A DNA stretch of 9,740 nt from Bacteroidetes bacterium UBA4408 (lineage in GTDB: Bacteria; Bacteroidota; Bacteroidia; UBA4408): contig DGQS01000134.1 in assembly GCA_002389785.1 (NCBI GenBank), forward strand, positions 1 to 9,740, read 5' to 3'. The notes under the pieces were generated by a model that was not told the origin of the DNA, ran no database searches, and worked only from the letters and a program-made list of their open reading frames with translations. The translations under genes were made by a program, and so were the position numbers. This document shows positions 1 through 6,790 of this stretch, piece after piece (the stretch's first letter is position 1; each line of letters opens with the position of its first letter).

Positions 1-587
1 TTAAAGCCAAAGGAAAATGTACTACCGATCATATTTCGATGGCAGGACCTTGGTTAAAATTCCGTGGGCATTTAGACAATATTTCAAACAACATGTTAAT
101 TGGTGCTGTGAACTTTTTTACTGAAAAAACCGATTCTGTAAAAAATCAATTAACCGGTGAATACGGCTCTGTTCCTGCGGTTCAGCGTGCATACAAAGCA
201 GCCAAAGTAGGAAGCATAGTGGTTGGTGATGAAAATTATGGAGAAGGTTCTTCTCGCGAACATGCCGCCATGGAGCCACGGCACTTGGGTGTACGTGCGG
301 TGCTCGTAAAATCGTTTGCTCGTATCCACGAAACCAATTTGAAAAAGCAGGGTATGTTGGCTTTAACTTTCATAAATAAAGACGATTACAACAAGATTCT
401 GGAAGACGATACTATCGACATACTTGGCTTAACCAATTTTAGTCCGGGTGTAGCTTTAACAATGGTGTGCAATCATAAAGATGGCAGCAAAGATGAATTT
501 AAAGTGAACCATACTTATAATGCACAGCAAATTGAGTGGTTTAAGGCCGGTGGTGCGCTGAATATTATAAAGGCGCAACTTGCCTAA
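1..587 (+). CDS. acn: Aconitate hydratase, C-terminal part (5' end outside window)
   Basis: This is the last 194 codons of an aconitase, the TCA-cycle enzyme that interconverts citrate and isocitrate in the cytoplasm. The reading frame is open from base 3, upstream of the internal ATG at 39, so the gene enters from the left and that ATG is not its start. The visible part is the swivelling domain 4. It opens with [10 protein letters not shown], continues with [13 protein letters not shown], which carries a substrate-binding arginine, and contains [14 protein letters not shown] with the catalytic serine and another substrate arginine of the family. The text follows the mitochondrial-type (ACO2-like) aconitases, including [14 protein letters not shown] and the closing [11 protein letters not shown], rather than AcnB. 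The cysteines that hold the 4Fe-4S cluster lie upstream of the window. The frame ends normally at TAA and is followed by an intrinsic terminator. Confidence 0.96.
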   Translation, partial: KAKGKCTTDHISMAGPWLKFRGHLDNISNNMLIGAVNFFTEKTDSVKNQLTGEYGSVPAVQRAYKAAKVGSIVVGDENYGEGSSREHAAMEPRHLGVRAVLVKSFARIHETNLKKQGMLALTFINKDDYNKILEDDTIDILGLTNFSPGVALTMVCNHKDGSKDEFKVNHTYNAQQIEWFKAGGALNIIKAQLA

Positions 588-609
588 TTATTTTAATCTA
601 TTGTTTTTG

Positions 610-645
610 AAGGGCATAAAGTTAATTCTTTGTGCCCTTATTTTT
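610..645 (+). terminator. Intrinsic terminator of the aconitase gene
   Basis: The sequence AAGGGCATAAAG (610-621) pairs with CTTTGTGCCCTT (628-639) across a 6-nt loop TTAATT, with one G-U pair in a 12-bp stem. ATTTTT follows at once. It begins 22 nt after the aconitase stop codon, so it closes that transcription unit and separates it from the polysaccharide genes. Confidence 0.93.
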
Positions 646-678
646 CGAATCAATTAAATGATCAATTCTAAAAATCAA

Positions 679-704
679 GTAATTATTGCAGATGTAATAA
701 TTAC
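679..704. repeat. Perfect 9-bp inverted repeat (possible operator)
   Basis: GTAATTATT (679-687) and AATAATTAC (696-704) are exact reverse complements separated by 8 nt. No T-run follows, so it is not a terminator. It lies about 125 bp upstream of the -33 element of the polysaccharide operon promoter. The spacing and symmetry would suit a dimeric regulator, but AT-rich DNA produces such palindromes by chance and no known operator is recognised. Confidence 0.45.
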
Positions 705-773
705 ACACAAAAGGAATAGACTTTAAGAACATTCATAATTCTGTTTGTACAATTTATTCAAATATTACAATTC

Positions 774-791
774 GAATCTTAAGAAAGATTT
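774..791. repeat. Short inverted repeat upstream of the polysaccharide promoter
   Basis: AATCTT (775-780) and AAGATT (785-790) flank a 4-nt loop AAGA, with one more G-T pair possible outside. It lies about 38 bp before the -33 element. It may be a weak hairpin or half of a regulator site. The AT-rich background makes chance a real alternative. Confidence 0.3.
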
Positions 792-828
792 CTAATATTA
801 TCCTGTTTAATTTGAATGCAAATTGACC

Positions 829-858
829 TTGCTCAAAGCACTAATTTTTCTATCTTTG
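829..858 (+). promoter_or_regulatory. Bacteroidota-type promoter for the polysaccharide operon
   Basis: The -33 element TTG (829-831) and the -7 element TATCTTTG (851-858), which fits TAnnTTTG exactly, are 19 bp apart, the usual distance for the primary sigma factor of Bacteroidota. Transcription would start near 865, giving a leader of about 45 nt before the permease ATG at 911. This is the only promoter-like match of this quality found ahead of the four-gene cluster. Confidence 0.8.
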
Positions 859-910
859 CAGCCAATTTTTTTGTGAGTTAAATCACGGCAATTTTTTAGC
901 TTAAAGCATT

Positions 911-1771
911 ATGAATGTTACACATGATTCGGATGAAAAATGGACACTGGTTGTAAAACCGGAAGTTAATCCATTCGACCTTCGATTAGCAGAACTCTGG
1001 CGCTACCGCGATTTGGTAATGCTTTTTGTTCGCCGCGATTTTGTAAGTACCTACAAGCAAACTATTTTAGGACCTCTGTGGTTCATTATTCAACCTGTTT
1101 TAACCACGCTTACCTTCACCATTATTTTTGGAAATATTGCGAAGATTCCTACCGATGGAATTCCTCAAATGTTGTTTTACCTTTCCGGACTTGTTAGCTG
1201 GAACTACTTCGCCGAATGTCTCAATAAAACTTCCAATACTTTTATTGGCAATGCGCACATTTTTGGAAAAGTATACTTTCCTCGAATGGCTGTGCCTGTA
1301 TCCATAGTTATTTCAAATTTGGTAACATATTTTATCCAATTTTTACTCTTTTTAGGATTCTATGTTTATTTCATCGCCACCGGTACCGTTGTGCATCCAA
1401 ATGCAGCTTTGTTGCTACTGCCTTTCTTACTGTTAATCATGGCTTGCTTAGGACTGGGCATGGGAATCATTATATCTTCGATGACTACCAAGTACCGCGA
1501 TTTACGATTTTTGGTAACTTTTGGAGTACAATTGATGATGTATGCTACTCCGGTTATTTATCCCATGAGCTTGTTATCACCTAAAGCTCAATTTTATATT
1601 TCCTTAAATCCTATGAGTTCTGTAATTGAAACTTTTCGATACGCCTTTTTAGGATCGGGTAATTTAAATTTTATGCACTTAGCTTATAGCGCCATTTTTT
1701 CGTTGAGTATACTTTTTATTGGGGTACTATTTTTTAATAAAGTTGAGAAGAATTTTATGGATACTGTTTAA
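911..1771 (+). CDS. wzm: ABC-2 type permease for surface polysaccharide export (Wzm/TagG family)
   Basis: This is the membrane subunit of an ABC transporter that moves a lipid-linked polysaccharide (O-antigen or teichoic-acid-like) across the inner membrane. The 286-residue protein has a cytoplasmic N-terminal amphipathic stretch with RYRDLVMLFVRRDF (about 31-44), then about six hydrophobic segments near residues 54-75, 85-105, 127-156, 165-190, 200-218 and 256-276. Family landmarks are LGPLWFIIQP (53-62), the cytoplasmic loop TTKYRDLRF (192-200) and NPMSSVIETFRYAFLG (233-248), all typical of Wzm and TagG permeases. The length fits the family. The partner ATPase is the next gene, 137 bp downstream, and the promoter at 829-858 drives this gene. 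The glycan cannot be told from the permease. No ribosome binding site is evident, as is normal in Bacteroidota. Confidence 0.93.
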   Translation: MNVTHDSDEKWTLVVKPEVNPFDLRLAELWRYRDLVMLFVRRDFVSTYKQTILGPLWFIIQPVLTTLTFTIIFGNIAKIPTDGIPQMLFYLSGLVSWNYFAECLNKTSNTFIGNAHIFGKVYFPRMAVPVSIVISNLVTYFIQFLLFLGFYVYFIATGTVVHPNAALLLLPFLLLIMACLGLGMGIIISSMTTKYRDLRFLVTFGVQLMMYATPVIYPMSLLSPKAQFYISLNPMSSVIETFRYAFLGSGNLNFMHLAYSAIFSLSILFIGVLFFNKVEKNFMDTV

Positions 1772-1814
1772 TTAGCTTTTGTGTTAATGAGTTAATTGAA
1801 TAATATTAAAAAGG

Positions 1815-1839
1815 GTCATCCCGAGCGAAGTTGAAGGAG
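1815..1839. repeat. Possible dispersed intergenic repeat (GAGCGAAGT-type)
   Basis: The stretch containing TCCCGAGCGAAGTTGAAGG lies in the 137-bp gap between the permease and ATPase genes and is more GC-rich than its surroundings. It resembles a short sequence family of the form TCATCCTGAGCGAAGTCGAAGGA that recurs between genes in many Bacteroidota genomes. Only one copy lies in this window, so the repeat call rests on recognition and not on copies seen here. Confidence 0.5.
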
Positions 1840-1869
1840 TGTGTTGGAAAAATGGAGAAGAAAGTTTAC

Positions 1870-1895
1870 TAATGAATGTGTTAATGTGTTCATTA
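1870..1895. repeat. Inverted repeat just upstream of the ATPase start
   Basis: TAATGAA (1870-1876) pairs with TTCATTA (1889-1895) across 12 nt and ends 13 nt before the ATG at 1909. No T-run follows, so it is not an intrinsic terminator. It could fold in the mRNA between permease and ATPase and affect translation or processing. It is weak and AT-rich, so it may be chance. Confidence 0.3.
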
Positions 1896-1908
1896 ACCAG
1901 AAAAAAGT

Positions 1909-3198
1909 ATGTCGGATACAGTTATAAAAGTTGAAAATTTAAGCAAACGATATGTTCTTGGTAACATTGGTAGTGGCTCGCTTTCGCAGGATTTAAATGC
2001 TGCTTGGGCACGCTTGCGCGGAAAAGAAAATCCCAATGCTAAAATTGATGCTAAAACTTTTGACAGTAAAAATCCTGAATTTTGGGCATTAAAAGATATT
2101 TCGTTTGATGTCAATCAAGGCGATGTTCTTGGTATCATCGGAAAAAACGGCGCCGGTAAATCAACCTTGTTAAAAGTATTATCACGAATTACCTCTCCTA
2201 CTTCCGGAAATTACAAAGTAAAAGGACGCATTGCCAGTTTACTCGAAGTTGGAACCGGCTTTCATCCTGAACTCACCGGACGCGAAAATTTATTTTTAAA
2301 TGGCGCCATCCTAGGAATGAGCAAAACCGAAATCCGCAGCAAGTTTGACGAAATTGTCGAATTCAGCGGGGTTTCTAAATTTATTGACACTCCTGTAAAA
2401 CGCTACAGTAGCGGAATGTACGTGCGATTGGCCTTTGCAGTTGCCGCTCATCTCGAACCCGAAATATTAATCGTTGACGAAGTATTGGCAGTTGGAGATG
2501 CCGAGTTTCAAAAAAAATGCATGGGCAAAATGAAAGATGTTTCAGGTCAAGGACGCACCGTGCTTTTTGTAAGCCATAACATTGCCGCCATTAAATCGCT
2601 TTGTACAAAAGGACTTTACCTGCAAAACGGAACCGTTTTAAAATCAGGTTTAATTGAACCGGTTATTACGGAATACCTTGCTGAAAACAAAAAAATTGCT
2701 GAAACCGGCGAAATACCCGACGATTTTAAACGTGTGTATGGCAATGGAGACGCACGTTTCAGGAAAGTGTATATCACCGATTTTGATAACAATGTGATGA
2801 AACAATTGCCTTTTGGTGAAAAATTTAAAATACATTTAGAATTTGATGCTACTAAAAATTTAACCGAAACAACTGTGAGTGTAATGATTGGTACCACATC
2901 GGGCGAAAACTTTTTGTATTCAACCGATAAAAACTTTTCAGTACACGAAAGCAAAAACTTTGAAAAAGGAAAACATCACATTGAAATAGAAGTAGACGCC
3001 AAATTGCTACCCGGAAATTTTTATATCACAGCCGGTATTTCTATTTCAAAATCAGGATTTACGCTCGATTGGGTAGAAAATGTTTACTTGCTTACTGTTG
3101 ATAAAATAGGACTCAATAAAGGCGAAGATTATCCTTGGGAAACTGTGCACGGATACGTGGAACCGGCTACCAATTGGAAATATAAATTTTTAAATTAA
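1909..3198 (+). CDS. wzt: Polysaccharide export ATPase with C-terminal glycan-binding domain (Wzt family)
   Basis: This is the ATP-binding subunit that powers the neighbouring permease. The ABC domain covers about residues 1-250. It has Walker [10 protein letters not shown] (78-86), the family form [17 protein letters not shown] in the Q-loop region (111-127), signature [10 protein letters not shown] (166-175), Walker B ILIVDE (186-191) followed by AVGD, and switch histidine H223 in FVSHN. An insertion of about 25 residues before the first conserved strand (about 30-57) is common in Wzt and TagH ATPases. Residues about 270-429 form a separate beta-rich domain resembling the Wzt C-terminal domain, which in characterised O-antigen transporters binds the end of the finished chain and gates export. 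At 429 residues it fits the long Wzt class. The stop lies 6 nt before the next start, so the two genes are surely co-transcribed. Confidence 0.93.
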   Translation: MSDTVIKVENLSKRYVLGNIGSGSLSQDLNAAWARLRGKENPNAKIDAKTFDSKNPEFWALKDISFDVNQGDVLGIIGKNGAGKSTLLKVLSRITSPTSGNYKVKGRIASLLEVGTGFHPELTGRENLFLNGAILGMSKTEIRSKFDEIVEFSGVSKFIDTPVKRYSSGMYVRLAFAVAAHLEPEILIVDEVLAVGDAEFQKKCMGKMKDVSGQGRTVLFVSHNIAAIKSLCTKGLYLQNGTVLKSGLIEPVITEYLAENKKIAETGEIPDDFKRVYGNGDARFRKVYITDFDNNVMKQLPFGEKFKIHLEFDATKNLTETTVSVMIGTTSGENFLYSTDKNFSVHESKNFEKGKHHIEIEVDAKLLPGNFYITAGISISKSGFTLDWVENVYLLTVDKIGLNKGEDYPWETVHGYVEPATNWKYKFLN

Positions 3199-3204
3199 CA
3201 AGAC

Positions 3205-4191
3205 ATGGAATTAAAAGACAAAAAAGTATTAGTTATTGGAGGTGCCGGATTTATTGGTGGCTTTGTGGTTGCCGAACTATTAAAGGAACCTGTGAAAGAA
3301 GTAATTATTTACGACAACTTTGCACGTGGAAAAATGGACAATATCAAAGAATCGTTGAAAGACGCACGTTGCAGCATTTATCCAATGGGAGGCGATGTGC
3401 GCGAAACCGATATTTTAAACGATGCTATGGCTGGTTGTGATTATGTATTTCATTTAGCTGCCATGTGGTTGTTGCATTGCAAAGATTACCCAAGAACTGC
3501 TTTTGATGTAAACATTGCCGGTACATTCAACGTATTAGAAGCTTGTGTAAAAAATAAAATCAAAAAATTAATTTACTCGTCTTCAGCTTCTGTATATGGC
3601 GATGCGGTGCAAGTGCCCATGACCGAAGATCATCCTTTCAACAACAAAAACTTTTATGGCTCTACAAAAATTGCCGGCGAAGCGATGTGCACTGCTTACA
3701 ACGACCGTTATGGCTTGGAAGTAATCGGACTTCGTTACATGAATGTGTATGGTCCGGGACAAGATCAGCATGCGGTATACAGCGGTGTAATTCCAATTAT
3801 GTTGAACAAAATAGATGCTAACGAAGCTCCTTCTATTAATGGAGATGGTTCTCAAGCTTATGATTTTATTTATGTTGAAGATGTTGCCAGATGCAATGTG
3901 GCTGCACTTAAAAGCAGCACTAAGTATGGCTTTTATAACGTAGGTACCGAAATACAAACCACCATCAAGCAATTGTGTGATACTATTTTGGATTTAAAAA
4001 AATCAGAACTGAAAGTTAAATATGTTCCCTACAGTGCTGATGATGCGCGTGCCTTGGTTCAAAACCGAATTGGTTCAGCTGTAAAAGCCAAAGAAGAAAT
4101 TGGATTTAGTTATAAATATTCACTGGTAGATGGGTTAAGCAAACTGATTGAATGGCGCAATAAAACCATGAAAACAAAAACACTCGCTTAA
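3205..4191 (+). CDS. NAD-dependent sugar-nucleotide epimerase/dehydratase (extended SDR, GalE-like)
   Basis: A 328-residue cytoplasmic enzyme of the extended short-chain dehydrogenase family that acts on nucleotide sugars. The Rossmann motif GGAGFIG is at 12-18, and D37 in IYDNF marks an NAD-preferring pocket. The catalytic set is SSSASVYG (125-132), Y151 and K155 in YGSTK. LRYMNVYGPGQ (176-186) and DFIYVEDVA (220-228) are the usual substrate-side motifs. It is therefore likely active as a 4-epimerase, dehydratase or a related enzyme. The exact reaction cannot be read from the motifs. The stretch HLAAMWLLHC (83-92) replaces the more usual GalE sequence and may mark a subfamily. It starts 6 nt after the ATPase gene and precedes a sugar aminotransferase, which suggests it helps make the sugar for the exported glycan. 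Confidence 0.92.
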   Translation: MELKDKKVLVIGGAGFIGGFVVAELLKEPVKEVIIYDNFARGKMDNIKESLKDARCSIYPMGGDVRETDILNDAMAGCDYVFHLAAMWLLHCKDYPRTAFDVNIAGTFNVLEACVKNKIKKLIYSSSASVYGDAVQVPMTEDHPFNNKNFYGSTKIAGEAMCTAYNDRYGLEVIGLRYMNVYGPGQDQHAVYSGVIPIMLNKIDANEAPSINGDGSQAYDFIYVEDVARCNVAALKSSTKYGFYNVGTEIQTTIKQLCDTILDLKKSELKVKYVPYSADDARALVQNRIGSAVKAKEEIGFSYKYSLVDGLSKLIEWRNKTMKTKTLA

Positions 4192-4224
4192 AAAAACACT
4201 CACAACTCAAGCATCAAACAAACA

Positions 4225-5385
4225 ATGGAAAATAAAGCAGTTGCCGAAAAAAGAAACATTGCCATCTCCTTACCTACAACCGGACAAGAAGAATGGGAAG
4301 CATTAAAAGGTCCTATATTTAGCGGTTGGTTAACACAGGGACCTCGAGTGGCCGAAATGGAAAAAATATTTGCCGAACGTCACCAAGTTAAGCATGCCAT
4401 CGCTGTAAGCAATTGTACCACAGCCTTGCATTTGGCCTTGGTAGCATTGGGAATAAAAGCAGGAGATGAAGTACTTGTGCCTGCCTTTACTTGGGTAAGT
4501 ACGGCCAATGCAATTATGTATTGTGGTGCAACTCCCGTATTTGTGGACGTAAACCCGGTAACCTTTAATGTGGATCCTGCTGATGTCGCTAAAAAGTTAA
4601 CTGCTAAAAGCAAAGCCATTATTCCGGTTCACTTGTTTGGATTGTGTGCCGATATAGATGAAATAAAACGAATTGCTCCCAAGTTGAAAATAGTTGAAGA
4701 TGGCGCTTGCGCTGCCGGTGCCGGATACAAAAACCGACCTGCAGGAAGCTTGGGCGACATAGGTTGCTTTTCGTTTCATCCGCGCAAATCGGTTACAACC
4801 GGCGAAGGAGGAATGCTTACAACAAACGATGATGCCTTGGCTGAAAAGCTAAATATGTTACGCAACCACGGAGCCAGTATCAGCGAAGAACAACGCCACA
4901 AAGGTCCTAAACCATACATATTGCCGGAGTTTGATATGGTTGGCTACAATTACCGTATGACCGATTTACAAGGCGCTGTTGGAGTAGTACAACTAAAGAA
5001 ATTAGACCAATACATTGACGAACGTCAAGCTTGGGCTGAATATTATAGCAAGGAATTGGCTTCTATTGAATGGTTGCGCACCCCACAAGTTGCTAGCGAT
5101 TATAAGCATGGCTGGCAATCGTTTGTGTTGATGATTGACGAAAAAACAGCTCCCATAAAACGAAACGATTTAATGGAATTGCTTCAACAAAAAGGCATTG
5201 CTACACGCCCCGGTACTCATGCCGTGCACATGTTGAACTTTTATGCAAATACCTTTTCAATTAAGCCAAACGATTTTCCGGGAGCCTACGCTTGTAACGA
5301 ATATTCAATGAGTATTCCTTTACACAACCGCATGGTGAAAGAAGATTACGAATACATTGTTGCAGCTTTAAAAGAGATAAAATAA
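4225..5385 (+). CDS. DegT/DnrJ/EryC1/StrS family sugar aminotransferase
   Basis: A 386-residue PLP enzyme that transfers an amino group, usually from glutamate, to a keto sugar nucleotide. PLP-binding features are SNCTTALHLAL (62-72), AFTWVSTANA (87-96), D159 in VEDGACAAG, which contacts the pyridine nitrogen, and K188 in FSFHPRKSVTTGEGG, the Schiff-base lysine. LRNHGA (212-217) and YNYRMTDLQGAVG (241-253) are also family landmarks, and RPGTHAVHML (328-337) lies in the substrate-facing C-terminal part. The length is normal. It follows the epimerase by 33 nt and is the last gene of the cluster. Together they suggest an amino sugar such as a 4-amino-4-deoxy sugar in the exported glycan, but the substrate is not determined. 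A 3-amino sugar is equally possible. Confidence 0.93.
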   Translation: MENKAVAEKRNIAISLPTTGQEEWEALKGPIFSGWLTQGPRVAEMEKIFAERHQVKHAIAVSNCTTALHLALVALGIKAGDEVLVPAFTWVSTANAIMYCGATPVFVDVNPVTFNVDPADVAKKLTAKSKAIIPVHLFGLCADIDEIKRIAPKLKIVEDGACAAGAGYKNRPAGSLGDIGCFSFHPRKSVTTGEGGMLTTNDDALAEKLNMLRNHGASISEEQRHKGPKPYILPEFDMVGYNYRMTDLQGAVGVVQLKKLDQYIDERQAWAEYYSKELASIEWLRTPQVASDYKHGWQSFVLMIDEKTAPIKRNDLMELLQQKGIATRPGTHAVHMLNFYANTFSIKPNDFPGAYACNEYSMSIPLHNRMVKEDYEYIVAALKEIK

Positions 5386-5499
5386 AGTAATAAGGGTTGG
5401 CTTACAGTCGAATTGAGTTATTGAAACGCAACTTCACGTTGTTTTGATTTCATAAATCATTGTAATATTTACCTTTACAGAAAAAAAACTGCTTAAGTT

Positions 5500-5523
5500 A
5501 ATCACTCAAATGTTTGAGTTGTT
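5500..5523. terminator. Palindromic hairpin between the convergent genes, possible two-way terminator
   Basis: ACTCAAATGTTTGAGT (5504-5519) is a near-perfect palindrome with a 2-nt centre, and the stem can extend outward by weak pairs to 5500-5523. Reading plus, it is followed by GTTTTATT. Reading minus, a run of eight T residues comes 13-20 nt further on. It sits where the plus-strand aminotransferase and minus-strand purM converge, so it could end both. The T-runs are poor or displaced, hence the moderate confidence. Nothing else is recognised in 5386-5545. Confidence 0.5.
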
Positions 5524-5545
5524 TTATTAACCTTTCTACAAAAAT

Positions 5546-6721
5546 TTAGGAATACTCAAATATCCCAAACTCACTTTCTATGGTGAGTTTTTTTGTTGCC
5601 GATGCTTCCACCCGCCCAATAATTTGTGCGTCCACTCCAAAGGATTTTGAGAGCGTAATGAGTTCCTCTGCTAAATCAGGATTCACATAAATCTCCATGC
5701 GATGCCCCATGTTAAACACTTTGTACATTTCGGCAAATGGTGTGTTCGATTGTTCGTGTATGAGTTTGAACAACGGAGGAAGTGCAAAAAGGTTATTTTT
5801 AATAATATGTAGATTATCTATAAAGTGTAATACTTTGGTTTGTCCACCCCCACTGCAATGCACCAAGCCATGAATACTTTTGCGGTATTTTTCAAGAATC
5901 GCTTTCATCACCGGCGCATAGGTGCGTGTGGGCGATAATACCAATTTACCGGCCGAAACCTCCCCTGCTTCAGTACTAATTTTATCAGTTAATTTACATT
6001 TACCTGAATACACCAATTCAGAAGGAATGGCGGTATCGAAACTCTCGGCATACTTTGCCGCATAGTAATTACCAAACACATCGTGTCGTGCACTTGTTAA
6101 TCCGTTGCTGCCCATTCCCCCATTGTATTCGTTTTCATAAATAGCTTTACCATGGCTGGCCAATCCCACAATTACATCTCCTGCTTGTATGGTATGATTG
6201 GATATTACATCGCTGCGTTTCATGCGGCAAACCACTGTTGAATCAACTATGATGGTGCGCACCAAATCGCCAACATCGGCAGTTTCGCCTCCTGTACTGT
6301 GAATACCAATTCCATAGCTGCGCAATTGAGCAAGTATTTCCTCGGTTCCTTTTATTAGTTCCGAAATTACTTCGCCGGGAATCAGATTTTTATTTCTACC
6401 GATGGTGGATGACAATAAAATATTATCGATAGCTCCCACGCACAACAAATCATCCGTATTCATGACTATCGCATCTTGAGCAATTCCTTTCCATACACTA
6501 TTATCGCCGGTTTCTTTCCAATACATGTATGCCAGTGAAGATTTGGTACCTGCTCCATCGGCATGCATCACTACACAGTAATTTTCGTCGCCACTTAAAA
6601 AATCAGGAACTATTTTACAAAATGCTTTTGGGAAAATTCCTTTATCGGTATTTTTTATGGCTGTATGCACATCTTCTTTTGAAGCTGAAACACCTCGCTG
6701 ATTATATCTGCTATCTTGCAT
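5546..6721 (-). CDS. purM: Phosphoribosylformylglycinamidine cyclo-ligase (AIR synthetase)
   Basis: This cytoplasmic enzyme closes the imidazole ring in purine synthesis, turning FGAM plus ATP into AIR. I set the start at the ATG at 6721 (391 residues, MQDSRYNQRGVSASKEDVH). An in-frame ATG 33 nt upstream lies in the loop of the preceding terminator, and the 11 residues it would add are not part of the family. Visible PurM motifs, numbered from this start, are HADGAGTKSS (53-62), HSTGGETADV (141-150), MGSNGLTSAR (203-212), SPTRTYAP (263-270), HCSGGGQTK (288-296) and FNMGHRMEI (336-344). The protein is longer than E. coli PurM (about 345), as in other Bacteroidota. It shares no pathway with its neighbours. 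No -7 element was found just upstream, and only 7 nt separate the terminator T-run from the start, so its own promoter is unclear. Confidence 0.94.
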   Translation of the reverse strand: MQDSRYNQRGVSASKEDVHTAIKNTDKGIFPKAFCKIVPDFLSGDENYCVVMHADGAGTKSSLAYMYWKETGDNSVWKGIAQDAIVMNTDDLLCVGAIDNILLSSTIGRNKNLIPGEVISELIKGTEEILAQLRSYGIGIHSTGGETADVGDLVRTIIVDSTVVCRMKRSDVISNHTIQAGDVIVGLASHGKAIYENEYNGGMGSNGLTSARHDVFGNYYAAKYAESFDTAIPSELVYSGKCKLTDKISTEAGEVSAGKLVLSPTRTYAPVMKAILEKYRKSIHGLVHCSGGGQTKVLHFIDNLHIIKNNLFALPPLFKLIHEQSNTPFAEMYKVFNMGHRMEIYVNPDLAEELITLSKSFGVDAQIIGRVEASATKKLTIESEFGIFEYS

Positions 6722-6728
6722 ATTCTCT

Positions 6729-6768
6729 AAAAAAAAAGCGTCCCGTTCTTCCATGAAAAACGGGACGC
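6729..6768 (-). terminator. Strong intrinsic terminator of the porE-like gene, abutting purM
   Basis: Read on the minus strand, GCGTCCCGTT (6768-6759) pairs perfectly with AACGGGACGC (6747-6738) across an 11-nt loop, and nine T residues follow (6737-6729). It begins 22 nt after the porE-like stop codon. The T-run ends 7 nt before the purM start at 6721. On the plus strand the run would be an A-tract upstream, so it works in the minus direction only. Confidence 0.95.
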
Positions 6769-6790
6769 ATTAAACTATTCTTAAAAATAA

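Noticed and set aside
1773..1780. TAGCTTTT after the permease stop as a promoter for the ATPase gene
   Set aside because: It lacks the final G of the -7 element and has no TTG at the usual distance. The nearest is 27 nt away.
2616..2954. Minus-strand frame of 112 codons inside the ATPase gene
   Set aside because: It lies wholly within a well-supported ABC ATPase, has no promoter or domain and is a shadow frame.
6722..6754. Extra 11 residues before the purM start
   Set aside because: The ATG lies in the loop of the terminator hairpin, the added residues are encoded by the terminator's descending arm and T-run, and the PurM family begins at the inner ATG.
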